A stretch of DNA of 64,000 nucleotides, from assembly GCF_005145025.1 (NCBI RefSeq), contig NZ_CP039697.1:62001-126000 (forward strand), given 5' to 3'. The notes below the pieces were generated by a model. It was not told where the DNA came from and did no database searches. It saw only the letters and a list, made by a program, of their open reading frames with translations. Positions 53,644-62,848 of this stretch are shown here, piece after piece. The position numbers were made by a program, and so were the translations under genes. Source of the stretch: Novosphingobium sp. EMRT-2 (GTDB lineage: Bacteria; Pseudomonadota; Alphaproteobacteria; Sphingomonadales; Sphingomonadaceae). Numbering within the stretch: position 1 is the first letter of the stretch; each line of letters begins with the position of its first letter.

Positions 53644-54558
53644 TCAGGGCAGTCTCTCTCCACGCGCGGCAACCAGCACCGCGTACCATTCCTCGCGCGT
53701 CCAGCGGACGTGTGCCGCCTGCGCGGCTTCCTTGATCCGGCCGGCCTGCTGCGATCCCACGATCGGCACGATCCCGGCGGGATGGGCCATCAACCAGGCA
53801 AAGGCCGCGACCGTGCGCGACACGCCTTGCGCCTTGGCGACCGTGTCGAGCGCGGCGGCGACGGCGCGCGCGCGTTCGTCGGCCGGCGCGGCCAGGCGTC
53901 CACCGCCCAGCGGCGACCAGGCGAGCGGCACCAGCCCCATCATCATCGCCTGATCCAGCTCGCCGTTCTCGAAGCAGGCGATGCGCAGCGGGCTGATTTC
54001 GGGCTGGGTCGCGACCAGCTTGTGCCCGAGGAAGTGCTGCAGCGCGGCGATCTGGTGGATGGTGAAATTCGATACGCCCAGCGTCCGGATCTTGCCCGCC
54101 GCCACGGCATCGTCCAGCACCCGCGCCACTTCCTGCGGATGGGCGAGGATGTCGGGCCGGTGGACCTGCCACAGATCGATCACGTCGGTGCGCAGGCGGC
54201 GCAGCGAGGCATCGATCGCCGCGTTAAGGTAAGCCGCGCTCTGGTCATAGGGCAGCGGCGGCAGGATTCCGCCCTTGGTGGCGAGCACCATCCGCCCGCG
54301 CAGGCCGGGTTCGGCCGCCAGCACTTCGCCCAGCAGGGCTTCGGCATCGCCGAAGCCGGCGGTCCCGTCGAAGCCATAGATGTCCGCCGTATCGAGCAGG
54401 GTGATGCCGGCGTCGAGCGCGGCATGGACCAGCCGGGCGGCGTCGGTTGCGGTGCGGCCATCCTCGGCCAGCCGCCACATGCCCCAGGCCAGCGGAGAGA
54501 TGGAAAGGCCGCTGTCGCCCAGCGGGCGCGATGCGGCGGGAAGGGGAAGCTCGCTCAT
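53644..54558 (-). CDS. Aldo/keto reductase, candidate 6-oxo-glucose reductase (SmoB-like)
   Basis: A 304-residue AKR (beta/alpha)8-barrel. The tetrad is visible: Asp in LLDTADIYGFD, Tyr in the same segment, Lys in MVLATKGGILPP and His in DLWQVHRPDIL. The cofactor site includes VGSQQAGRI near the C-terminus. In the sulfo-SMO pathway an AKR reduces the 6-aldehyde left by the monooxygenase to glucose. Its position directly upstream of the LLM gene supports that role, but AKR specificity cannot be settled from sequence. Confidence 0.78.
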   Translation of the reverse strand: MSELPLPAASRPLGDSGLSISPLAWGMWRLAEDGRTATDAARLVHAALDAGITLLDTADIYGFDGTAGFGDAEALLGEVLAAEPGLRGRMVLATKGGILPPLPYDQSAAYLNAAIDASLRRLRTDVIDLWQVHRPDILAHPQEVARVLDDAVAAGKIRTLGVSNFTIHQIAALQHFLGHKLVATQPEISPLRIACFENGELDQAMMMGLVPLAWSPLGGGRLAAPADERARAVAAALDTVAKAQGVSRTVAAFAWLMAHPAGIVPIVGSQQAGRIKEAAQAAHVRWTREEWYAVLVAARGERLP

Positions 54559-54790
54559 GCAGATGTCCTGGGTGCTGCTGCGTCAGGGATGCCGGGACCT
54601 GGCCGCGCCCGATCCTCCTCTCGGTATCGACTATTCGATATGACAACGTGAGACATATACAGGCGACCACGATCGTGCAAGGCCAGATTGCAGGATGCCG
54701 TGATCGTCCGAGCGGGGAACATACGATTCCGGTTCAAGGCGGCGCCAGACCTAATCGATCTGGCGCCTTTACCGCCTGTGCGCCGGCCGC

Positions 54791-55555
54791 TCAGGTGAAA
54801 GTGACCTGACGTCCGCCGCGCAGGAACGCAATGGCGTTGCGGCGCAGATGGTTGGATCCGGGGTTGATGATCGGCTCGGGCGAATATTGCGCCAGATAGA
54901 CGCGGCGCATGTTCGGCGTGGAGTTCGAGCCCGTCGCATGAAGCGCCAGGCTGGAGAACGCCACCACGCTGCCGGCCGGCACTTCCAGCGTCACGCCTTC
55001 GGCATCGCCGGTGTAGCCGACCAGGTCGTTGCTGCCTTCCTGGCGGATATGCGGCACGATGCCCTCGCGCGTTTCCGGCGCCTGCGAGAACGGCAGGATG
55101 CGCACGGTGCCGTTGGCGACGGTGGTGTCGTCCAGCGTACACCAGCAGGTGAGGTAGGGCTTGTGGTCCGCCGGGCCGCCGTTGCCGACGACATAGCCCG
55201 AATCCTGGTGCCAGCTGAACGGCATGCCCTTGGAAGCGCCCTTCACGACATACTGATCATAGAAGAAGTAGGCATCGTCGCCCAGCGTCGCGCGGCAGAT
55301 GTCGGCCATGGTTTCGCTGAACAGCATTTCGCGCAGTTCGGACTGCGCGCGCTGGCATTCGCCGGCGAAATAGCGCTTGCCCTTGTGGCTGATCCCATCG
55401 ACTTCCACGCCCAGCGCGTCGAGCCGAGCGTCCTCGCGTTCGATCACGCGGGTGCATTGATCGCGCAGCAGGTCCAGCAGCGGTCCTTCCAGAACCCGCT
55501 CGAACACGGCGTATCCCTCGCGCTCGAACTGGGCGCGTTGCTCGGCAAACCTCAT
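54791..55555 (-). CDS. Phytanoyl-CoA dioxygenase (PhyH) family Fe(II)/2-oxoglutarate oxygenase
   Basis: A 254-residue cupin-fold oxygenase with the facial triad HxD...H in FSWHQDSGYV and SLALHATGSN, and a 2-oxoglutarate-binding Arg probably in MRRVYLAQYS. The start MRFAEQRAQFEREGYAVFE is typical of PhyH proteins. ATG 55555 is used; earlier codons lack a conserved sequence. Fe(II)/2-oxoglutarate sulfoquinovose dioxygenases are known as an alternative to SmoC, so this could be a second desulfonating enzyme or act on the lipid part. It is divergent from a LysR gene with 95 nt between starts. Confidence 0.8.
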   Translation of the reverse strand: MRFAEQRAQFEREGYAVFERVLEGPLLDLLRDQCTRVIEREDARLDALGVEVDGISHKGKRYFAGECQRAQSELREMLFSETMADICRATLGDDAYFFYDQYVVKGASKGMPFSWHQDSGYVVGNGGPADHKPYLTCWCTLDDTTVANGTVRILPFSQAPETREGIVPHIRQEGSNDLVGYTGDAEGVTLEVPAGSVVAFSSLALHATGSNSTPNMRRVYLAQYSPEPIINPGSNHLRRNAIAFLRGGRQVTFT

Positions 55556-55636
55556 TGGATTCTCCCGGTGTCGTGTGGTTGCCCCGTTCGTAGAGCGCGA
55601 TCGGCCATCGCATCCAATCAAATTGCGCTAGCTAAT

Positions 55637-55665
55637 CATACGCCTATACTATGACCATGCGTATG
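55637..55665. promoter_or_regulatory. Inverted repeat CATACGC-N15-GCGTATG at the LysR start
   Basis: Perfect 7-bp arms at 55637-55643 and 55659-55665 span the divergent PhyH/LysR region and include the first candidate ATG codons of the LysR gene (55651, 55657, 55663). It is a plausible LysR autoregulatory site, which would favour the ATG at 55663 as the true start. Confidence 0.5.
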
Positions 55666-56580
55666 CGACAGGTTGAGGCGTTCCGCGCCGTGATGATGAG
55701 CGGGGGCATTACCGCCGCCGCGCAGATGCTCAATGTCAGCCAGCCGTCGGTTAGCCGGCTGATCGCCGATCTGGAGCGGGCGGTGGGCTTCCGCCTGTTC
55801 GACCGGCGCGGCGCGCGCGTGCACCCCACCGAGCAGGCGCAGATGCTGTTCGAGGCGGTGCGGCGCAGCTACACCGGTCTCGACCTGCTCGATCAGGCGG
55901 CGCGGCGCATTCGCGCGCATCCCGTCGGCACAGTGCGGATTGCCGCGCTGGCGGCGATCGCGATGTCGATCCTGCCGGCGGTGATCCAGCGCTTCCGCAT
56001 CCTCTATCCCGACATCAAGGTCACGGTGGAGTCGCTGGGGCAGCGCGGCATCGAGGAACGCGTGTTCCTGGGGCAGGCCGACCTCGGCGTGGGCGTGGAC
56101 ATTCCCCCGCGCGAAGGCATCCGCACGACCAGCGTGGCGCGCGCGGAATATGTCTGCATCCTGCCTTCGGGGCATCCCCTGGCGCAGCGCCGCAGCCTGG
56201 CCGTGGCGGATCTTGCCGGCGAGGAATTCATCGGCCCGATGCATGAGGCCGACGCCTTGTGGAACGGCATCGACGCGGCGCTCGCCTCTTCGGGCATCGC
56301 GGTTTCTCGCCGACTCGAGACGCAGCATTCGCAAATTCTCTATGCCTTCGTCGAAGCGGGCCTTGGCATTTCCATCGCCGAGCCGTTCAGCGCGCCCCTG
56401 TTTCACCGGGTGGGGGTGGCGATCCGCCCGATCACGCCGCCGGTCTATCTCGATTTCGCCTTGCTCGAGCCGGATATTGGGCCGACACCCGAGATCGTGA
56501 GCTGGCTGCATGTTGAAATCATGCGCGAAACGGCGGCCTGTCTCGATCATGTCCACAAGCTCATCGCCACAAGGCCATAG
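55651..56580 (+). CDS. LysR-family transcriptional regulator of the sulfosugar locus
   Basis: A regulator of up to 309 residues. The helix-turn-helix (MRQVEAFRAVMMSGG; AAQMLNVSQPSVSRLIADLE) is followed by the LTTR effector domain (GTVRIAALAAIAMSILPAVIQRF; YPDIKVTVESLGQR). Three in-frame ATGs at 55651, 55657 and 55663 are possible; the last best fits family N-termini. It is divergent from the PhyH gene and upstream of the receptor, ligase and sulfoquinovosidase genes, which are its likely targets. Confidence 0.86.
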   Translation: MTMRMRQVEAFRAVMMSGGITAAAQMLNVSQPSVSRLIADLERAVGFRLFDRRGARVHPTEQAQMLFEAVRRSYTGLDLLDQAARRIRAHPVGTVRIAALAAIAMSILPAVIQRFRILYPDIKVTVESLGQRGIEERVFLGQADLGVGVDIPPREGIRTTSVARAEYVCILPSGHPLAQRRSLAVADLAGEEFIGPMHEADALWNGIDAALASSGIAVSRRLETQHSQILYAFVEAGLGISIAEPFSAPLFHRVGVAIRPITPPVYLDFALLEPDIGPTPEIVSWLHVEIMRETAACLDHVHKLIATRP

Positions 56581-56754
56581 CATTTGGACATAGCATACCG
56601 ATTTTTCTCGATTGGACTGCAATGACCAAAATGCGCACTCCATGACGTAGACGGTCGACATGCACGCCATCCGACAACGGAGCAGGTGTCGATCTCCAGC
56701 CTGCGTCCCTCAACCGGGCGCGGTCCGCTGGATGACTGTTGGGGAGGATTGAGT

Positions 56755-59073
56755 ATGCAAACGAAAGCGAAGCTGTGCCTTGCGTTGTCCACCGCGCTGG
56801 GCATAACCCTGTTTGCCGCGCCGGCTTTCGCAGCCGAGGCGCAGGCCCCAGCCGGCGAAGAGAGCGGCATCGGCACCGGCGAAATCATCGTCACCGCGCA
56901 GAAGCGCGCGCAGAACCTGCAGGACGTGCCGCTGGCGATCTCGGTCGTTTCGGGCGCTCAGCTCGAACGCGCCAACGTCAATTCGGCGGAGCAGCTGTTC
57001 CAGCGCGTGCCGACGCTGACGTTCCGCAAGGGCAACACCAACAAGGATTCCGCGCTGTCGATCCGTGGCGTTGGCACCATCTCGTTCGCTTCGGGCGTCG
57101 AACCCTCGGTTTCGACCGTGATCGACGGGGTGGTCTTCGCGCGCACCGGCCAGCAGACCTCCGACTTCCTCGACGTCGAGCGCATCGAAGTGCTGCGCGG
57201 CCCGCAGGGCAGCCTGTTCGGCAAGAACGCGTCGGCCGGCGTCATCAACATCATCACGCGCGATCCGCCGAAGGCGTTCGGCGGCTATCTGGATGCGGCC
57301 TGGTACGAAGGCAACGAATTCCGCGTGCGCGGCAGCGTCGGCGGGGCGCTGGGCGAAGGACTGACGGCCTCGCTGACGGGCTTCTACGCCAAGTATGACG
57401 GCAACGGCGTGAACGTGTTCAACGGGCACAAGATCAACGGCTACGAACACTGGGGGCTGCGCGGCAAGGTCGTCTATCAGCCCAACGACACGTTCAAGCT
57501 GACCGTGATCGGCGACTATGCGCAGAACAACGACAACGGCTATGCCGACAGCATCGGCCAGGTTTTTCCCGGCGCCTACACCACGGGCGTGTTCATTCCG
57601 TCGCTGGCGCCGCTGACGCTCAACGACCGGAACAAGGACATCGACAACGATCTCGATCCGCTGACCAGGGACCGCAACAGCGGCGTGTCGGCGCAGATGG
57701 ACATCGATCTGGGCGGCGCCACGCTGACCTCGATCACAGCCTATCGCCACTGGTACAACTATCAGCAGCGTGACGGGGATTTCCGGTCCGACGCGCCCAA
57801 GTATGTCGCCGCCGGCGCCGCCGCGAGCGATGCGCTGTCGCACGACCGTGGCGATCTGAAGTTCGACCAATTCACGCAGGAACTGCGCGTTGCCTCGTCG
57901 GGCAAGCAGTTCCTCGAATATGTCGCCGGGCTCTATTACTACCACACCAAGGAAGTCGATTTCTTCAACCGCACGGTCAAGACCTGCACGGCCTCGACAC
58001 TGGCGCCGGTGAACGGCCTGACGCTGTGCGATGCAAGTTCGACCTACCTGACGCAGCAGGGCAACGCGGATTTCACCACCAAGCTGACCAGCTATTCGGC
58101 CTTCGGCCAGGCGACCGCCAACTTCACGCCCACGTTCCGCGGCATCATCGGATCGCGCTATACGCATGACAAGGTGGCGTTCGACTTCAGCCGCCGTTCC
58201 ACTTCCGCCACGAGTTTCCCCGGCGTGAACCCGGCCTTTGCCGCGACCGGGTCCACCGCGAAGGATGGCTGGTCGGGCAATGTCGGTCTGCAGTACGATG
58301 TGGACAAGGATGTCATGGCCTATGGCACCTATACCCGCGGGTACAAGGGCCCGGCGATCAACGTGTTCTTCAACATGCTGGCGCGCGATACCGGGCCGAT
58401 CGCTCCGGAAAAGTCAGACGCCTATGAAATCGGCCTCAAGACGCGGCTGTTCGATCGCCGCCTGACGTTCAACATCGCGGCGTTCTACGCCAAGTACAAC
58501 AACTACCAGGCGAACTTCCTCGATCTGGTGGCGGGACAGGTGGTCACGCGCCTGACCAACGCGGGCAGCGTTTCGACGCGCGGCGTGGAAGTCGATTTCA
58601 ACGCTTCGCTGACCGACAACTTCTCGCTCAACGGCGGTTTCAACTACACCGACGCGCACATCAACAAGTTCAACTGCCCGACTGGCGCGGCGGTGACGTG
58701 CGCCGATGCCATCAACGGCAAGCCGCTGCCCTTCGCGCCGAAGTACAAGGGCACCGTCACCGCCGACTGGCGCCTGCCGCTGGGCCTCGAAGCGTTCAAC
58801 GTCGATCTGAACACGTCGGTGGTCTATCAGAGCAAGACCAGCTTCGACATCAACCAGAACCCCTATGCCATCCAGACCGCCTATGCGCTGTGGGACATGG
58901 GCGTGACGGTGCGGACCAAGGACGACAAGTACAGCGTCTCGTTCATCGCCAAGAACCTGACCGACAAGCGCTTCGTCATCCAGCGCATTCCGAACGGCAC
59001 CGCGTTCATGCGCCAGATCACGCCGCGCGATGCGCAGCGCTATTTCGGCGTCTCGGCGCGCATGAACTTCTGA
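56755..59073 (+). CDS. TonB-dependent receptor (candidate sulfolipid/sulfoquinovoside receptor)
   Basis: A 772-residue receptor. The signal peptide (ALGITLFAAPAFAAEA) is followed by a TonB box-like GEIIVTAQKRAQ, the plug (LQDVPLAISVVSGAQLERA; VEVLRGPQG-type IEVLRGPQGSLFGKNASAG) and a barrel of the sphingomonad 'FpvA/CirA-like' type ending RMNF. The ATG follows GGGGAGGATTGAG. Directly downstream are an acyl-CoA ligase and a sulfoquinovosidase gene, so the ligand may be a sulfoquinovosyl glycerol or lipid; this is context-based inference. Confidence 0.86.
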   Translation: MQTKAKLCLALSTALGITLFAAPAFAAEAQAPAGEESGIGTGEIIVTAQKRAQNLQDVPLAISVVSGAQLERANVNSAEQLFQRVPTLTFRKGNTNKDSALSIRGVGTISFASGVEPSVSTVIDGVVFARTGQQTSDFLDVERIEVLRGPQGSLFGKNASAGVINIITRDPPKAFGGYLDAAWYEGNEFRVRGSVGGALGEGLTASLTGFYAKYDGNGVNVFNGHKINGYEHWGLRGKVVYQPNDTFKLTVIGDYAQNNDNGYADSIGQVFPGAYTTGVFIPSLAPLTLNDRNKDIDNDLDPLTRDRNSGVSAQMDIDLGGATLTSITAYRHWYNYQQRDGDFRSDAPKYVAAGAAASDALSHDRGDLKFDQFTQELRVASSGKQFLEYVAGLYYYHTKEVDFFNRTVKTCTASTLAPVNGLTLCDASSTYLTQQGNADFTTKLTSYSAFGQATANFTPTFRGIIGSRYTHDKVAFDFSRRSTSATSFPGVNPAFAATGSTAKDGWSGNVGLQYDVDKDVMAYGTYTRGYKGPAINVFFNMLARDTGPIAPEKSDAYEIGLKTRLFDRRLTFNIAAFYAKYNNYQANFLDLVAGQVVTRLTNAGSVSTRGVEVDFNASLTDNFSLNGGFNYTDAHINKFNCPTGAAVTCADAINGKPLPFAPKYKGTVTADWRLPLGLEAFNVDLNTSVVYQSKTSFDINQNPYAIQTAYALWDMGVTVRTKDDKYSVSFIAKNLTDKRFVIQRIPNGTAFMRQITPRDAQRYFGVSARMNF

Positions 59074-59083
59074 TTGGGTCGCA

Positions 59084-59114
59084 GGGCCGCCCCGGTTTCG
59101 CGCCGGGGCGGCCC
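59084..59114 (+). terminator. Intercistronic hairpin after the receptor gene
   Basis: GGGCCGCCCCGG (59084-59095) pairs perfectly with CCGGGGCGGCCC (59103-59114) around a 7-nt loop, 10 nt after the receptor stop. There is no T-run. It may lower read-through from the receptor into the ligase and glycosidase genes, much like the hairpin at 19614. Confidence 0.6.
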
Positions 59115-59157
59115 ACCCGTTACGCAAAAGACCGCAACCTCGCGAAAGGCCCATGCG

Positions 59158-60801
59158 ATGCGCGGGTTGATGCAGGACTGGCCGTTGACGGTCGACCGGA
59201 TCGTCGACCATGCTGCCGACTGGGACGGGGATCGCCCCGTCGTCAGCCGCCAGGCCGACGGCTCTCTCGAACGTACCGACTATGCAACGATCCGCACGCG
59301 GGCACGGCGCTTGTCCGCCGCGCTCACCGCCCTGGGCATCGGTCGCGGCGACCGGGTCGCCACCATGGCCTGGAACAATGCGCGTCATCTCGAAGCGTGG
59401 TTCGCGATCATGGGCATGGGCGCGGTGTGCCACACGCTCAATCCGCGCCTGTTCGCCGACCAGCTCCGCTATATCGTCGACCATGCGGATGACCGCGCGA
59501 TCCTGGTCGATCCCTGCTTTCAACCGCTTCTGGCCGAAGTGCTGGCTGGAACGGCCTTCAACGGCGCTATCATCGTGCTGGGCGATGCCACTGCCGTCGA
59601 TGCCGGGGTGCTGCCGGGTGCGGTCCCGGTCGAAGCCCTGATCGCGGAAACCACGGGCGACGTGCGCTGGGGCGATTTCGGCGAAGAGACCGCCTGCGCG
59701 CTCTGCTACACCAGCGGCACCACGGGCAACCCGAAGGGCGTGCTCTATTCGCACCGTTCAACGGTGCTGCACATGCTGCTGACCCTGCAGCCGGACGTGT
59801 TCGGCCTTTCGATCAACGATGTGGCCATGCCGATCGTGCCGATGTACCACGCCAATGCCTGGGGCATGCCGCTGTCGACGGCGGCCGTCGGCTGCAAGCT
59901 GGTGCTGCCTGGCGCGCAGCTTGATGGTGCGTCGCTCCACGCCCTGATCGAAAGCGAGGGCGTCACCTTCTCCGCCGCCGTACCGACCGTGTGGCAAGGC
60001 CTGCTCCACCATCTCGATACCACCGGCGGCCGTCTGACCAGCCTGCGCCGGGTCATTATCGGTGGCGCCGCGCTACCCGAAAGCCTGGTCCGCCGCCTGC
60101 GCGAACACGGGGTGGAGACGGTGCAGGGCTGGGGCATGACCGAAACCTCGCCCATCGGCACGCATGGCAAGCTGACGCCGGACGTCGCGGCCCTTCCTTT
60201 CGAGGAGCAGCTTCCGGTCCGGCTGAGGCAGGGCCGCCCGCCCTTCGGCATCGAACTGAAGATCGTGGACGATACCGGCGCGCGCCTGCCGCACGATGGG
60301 GTGACGCCGGGCAGGCTGCATGTGCGCGGCCCGACGGTCGCGTCCGGCTACCTCGGCGGGACGGCGGGCGAGATCCTGGACGACGAGGACTTCTTCGATA
60401 CCGGCGACATCGCGACGATCGACGCGCAAGGCTACATGGCCATCGTCGATCGCGCCAAGGATGTCATCAAGTCCGGCGGCGAATGGATCAGCTCGATCGA
60501 GATCGAGAACATTGCCGCCGGCCACCCCAAGGTGGCGCATTGCGCGGTAATCGGCATCCCGCATCCGCGCTGGGATGAACGTCCGATGCTGGTCGCGGCG
60601 CTCCATCCCGGCGAAGAAGCGGCCGCGGAAGATCTGCTCGCCACCCTGGAAGGCCGTATCGCCCGCTGGTGGATGCCGGATACGGTGGCCTTCATCGACG
60701 CAATGCCGCTGGGGGCGACGGGCAAGATCGACAAGAAGGCATTGCGCGCGCGCTTTGCCGCGATGACAGATAGCAAAAGGACTGCAAACAATGGCGCCTG
60801 A
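59158..60801 (+). CDS. Medium/long-chain acyl-CoA synthetase (AMP-binding)
   Basis: A 547-residue adenylate-forming ligase. The P-loop A3 motif is CYTSGTTGNPKGVLYSH, A5 is GWGMTETSP, and A7/A8 include FDTGDIATIDAQGYMAIVDRAKDVIKSGGEWIS; the A10 Lys is in PLGATGKIDKKAL. The VPMYHANAWGMP segment is typical of AlkK-like fatty acyl-CoA ligases. ATG 59158 begins the conserved N-terminus (MQDWPLTVDRIVDHAA). Its stop overlaps the next gene by 11 nt, so it is coupled to the sulfoquinovosidase. Activation of fatty acids released from sulfolipid would explain the pairing. Confidence 0.87.
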   Translation: MRGLMQDWPLTVDRIVDHAADWDGDRPVVSRQADGSLERTDYATIRTRARRLSAALTALGIGRGDRVATMAWNNARHLEAWFAIMGMGAVCHTLNPRLFADQLRYIVDHADDRAILVDPCFQPLLAEVLAGTAFNGAIIVLGDATAVDAGVLPGAVPVEALIAETTGDVRWGDFGEETACALCYTSGTTGNPKGVLYSHRSTVLHMLLTLQPDVFGLSINDVAMPIVPMYHANAWGMPLSTAAVGCKLVLPGAQLDGASLHALIESEGVTFSAAVPTVWQGLLHHLDTTGGRLTSLRRVIIGGAALPESLVRRLREHGVETVQGWGMTETSPIGTHGKLTPDVAALPFEEQLPVRLRQGRPPFGIELKIVDDTGARLPHDGVTPGRLHVRGPTVASGYLGGTAGEILDDEDFFDTGDIATIDAQGYMAIVDRAKDVIKSGGEWISSIEIENIAAGHPKVAHCAVIGIPHPRWDERPMLVAALHPGEEAAAEDLLATLEGRIARWWMPDTVAFIDAMPLGATGKIDKKALRARFAAMTDSKRTANNGA

Positions 60802-62800
60802 CGCGCTCGATACCGGCTTCGCGATCCGCCTTGGCGGAACCACCATCCTGTCGCACGCGGCGGGGGCGCCCTGCATCGCGGTGGGGCGGGGGCATGCGCA
60901 TGTTGCCGCGCGCCGCGGGCATTTCGATGTTTCGCAGAGCGATGTCGAACGGATCGCGCTGACTCATGCCGAGGCCGATGGCGACCGCATCCGGCTGGCG
61001 GAGCACGCGGGTGGCCCGTGGCTTCTCGAACTCGCCGTTTCCATCATTGGCGACGATGCCGTGATCGTGCCGAAGGCGCTCGATCCCACGCTCAACCGGC
61101 TGTGGTTGCGCGTGCCGGCCGAGGCGGACGAACACATCTGGGGCGGTGGCGAGCAGTTTTCCTATTTCGATCTGCGCGGCCGCCATTTCCCGTTGTGGAG
61201 TTCCGAACCCGGCGTCGGGCGCGATCCGGAATCGGCGCTGTTCCAGCAGGTTGAGGCGCTCGCCAAGGGTGGTGGCGGCTCGTATGCCCACACCAACTAC
61301 CCGCAACCGACCTTCATCAGCTCGCGCCGCTATGCGCTGCACATCGACAGCTATGCCTATGCCGCGTTCGATTTTCGCGACGCCGCGTTCCACGAGGTTG
61401 AGGTTTGGGAAATTCCCGCCCGGATCGAACTGTGGGCGCGGCCGCGTTTCGCCGGCATCGTCGCGGCGCTGGCGGACCGCTTCGGCAAGCAGCCGCCCTT
61501 GCCCGAATGGCTCTACAAGGGCGCGGTGATCGGGCTGAAGGACGGTGCGGAGAGCTTCACGCGGCTCAAGCGCTACGAGGAGGCCGGCGTCGCCGTCTCG
61601 GGCCTGTGGTGCGAGGACTGGGTGGGGCTGCGCATCACCAGTTTCGGCAACCGGCTGTTCTGGGACTGGAAGTGGAACGCCGAACGCTATCCCGACCTGC
61701 CCGGCCACATCGCGGAACTCCGGGAACGTGGCATCCGCTTCCTGGGCTACGTAAATCCTTATCTGGCGGTCGACGGGGAACTTTACGCTCACGCGGCGGA
61801 GCACGGCTATCTCGTCATGCGGCCTGATGCGGACGAACCCTATGTCATCGACTTCGGCGAGTTCGATTGCGGCCATGTGGATTTCACCAATCCGGCGGCG
61901 GCCGAGTGGTTCGCCGAGGCCGTGATCGGCCGCAACATGCTCGATTTCGGGCTGTCCGGCTGGATGGCCGATTTCGGCGAATACCTTCCCGTCGACGTCC
62001 GTCTGGCCAATGGCGAAAGCGGGATGACCGCGCACAACCGCTGGCCAGCGCTGTGGGGCGAAGTCAACGCCAAGGGCGTCGCCGGGCGCGGCAGGACCGG
62101 CGACGTGATGTTCTTCATGCGATCGGGCGCTGCGGGCGTGCAAAAGCATTGCCCGATGCTGTGGGCCGGGGACCAGGCGGTGGACTTCAGCCGGCATGAC
62201 GGGATCGGCACGGTGATCTGCGCCGCGCTCTCAGCCGGTCTGCTGGGCAACGCGCACCATCACAGCGACACCGGCGGCTATACCAGCCTGTTCGATACCA
62301 CGCGTTCGCCGGAACTGGCGATGCGCTGGGCGGAAATGGCGGCCTTCACATCGATGATCCGCACGCACGAAGGCAACCGGCCGCGCGCCAATACGCAATA
62401 CGACGACAGCCCCGAACTGCTCGCCCATTTCGCGCGGATGACGCGCATCTACGCGCATCTCGCTCCCTATCTGCGCACGGTGTCGCACGAGGCGGCGGAC
62501 ACGGGCCTGCCAATCCAGCGCCCGCTGTTCCTGCATTTCGAGGACGATCCGAAAACCTATGCCATCCAGACGGCCTATCTGCTCGGCCCCGACCTGCTGG
62601 TCGCGCCGGTGATCGAGCAGGGGAGGCAGGACTGGACCACCTATCTGCCCGCCGGCACCCGCTGGGTGCATGTGTGGAGCGGCGAACAGCATGAAGGGGG
62701 ACGGGACGTGACCGTGCCCGCGCCTTTCGGCCAGCCGCCGGTATTCTATCGTGCGGGCGCGGCAGAGGCCGATCTGTTCGGGACTCTGGCCGCGCTCTGA
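60791..62800 (+). CDS. GH31 sulfoquinovosidase (YihQ/SmoI type)
   Basis: A 669-residue GH31 enzyme. Nucleophile Asp394 is in GWMADFGEYLP and acid/base Asp461 in LWAGDQAVDF. The residues that define sulfoquinovosidases are all present: Lys250 (GLKDGAE), Glu275 and Arg288-x-x-Trp291 (WCEDWVG then GNRLFW), and Tyr497 (DTGGYTS). This is the KERWY set of the Agrobacterium enzyme, with the expected spacings. It hydrolyses alpha-sulfoquinovosides such as sulfoquinovosyl glycerol to sulfoquinovose. No signal peptide is visible, so it acts in the cytoplasm. The ATG overlaps the ligase stop. Specificity for sulfoquinovose, not glucose, is strongly supported. Confidence 0.9.
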   Translation: MAPDALDTGFAIRLGGTTILSHAAGAPCIAVGRGHAHVAARRGHFDVSQSDVERIALTHAEADGDRIRLAEHAGGPWLLELAVSIIGDDAVIVPKALDPTLNRLWLRVPAEADEHIWGGGEQFSYFDLRGRHFPLWSSEPGVGRDPESALFQQVEALAKGGGGSYAHTNYPQPTFISSRRYALHIDSYAYAAFDFRDAAFHEVEVWEIPARIELWARPRFAGIVAALADRFGKQPPLPEWLYKGAVIGLKDGAESFTRLKRYEEAGVAVSGLWCEDWVGLRITSFGNRLFWDWKWNAERYPDLPGHIAELRERGIRFLGYVNPYLAVDGELYAHAAEHGYLVMRPDADEPYVIDFGEFDCGHVDFTNPAAAEWFAEAVIGRNMLDFGLSGWMADFGEYLPVDVRLANGESGMTAHNRWPALWGEVNAKGVAGRGRTGDVMFFMRSGAAGVQKHCPMLWAGDQAVDFSRHDGIGTVICAALSAGLLGNAHHHSDTGGYTSLFDTTRSPELAMRWAEMAAFTSMIRTHEGNRPRANTQYDDSPELLAHFARMTRIYAHLAPYLRTVSHEAADTGLPIQRPLFLHFEDDPKTYAIQTAYLLGPDLLVAPVIEQGRQDWTTYLPAGTRWVHVWSGEQHEGGRDVTVPAPFGQPPVFYRAGAAEADLFGTLAAL

Positions 62801-62848
62801 CTTCATGGAGCTAAAGAGAGCATAGGGGTGCGGATTGCCAAATCCCAT

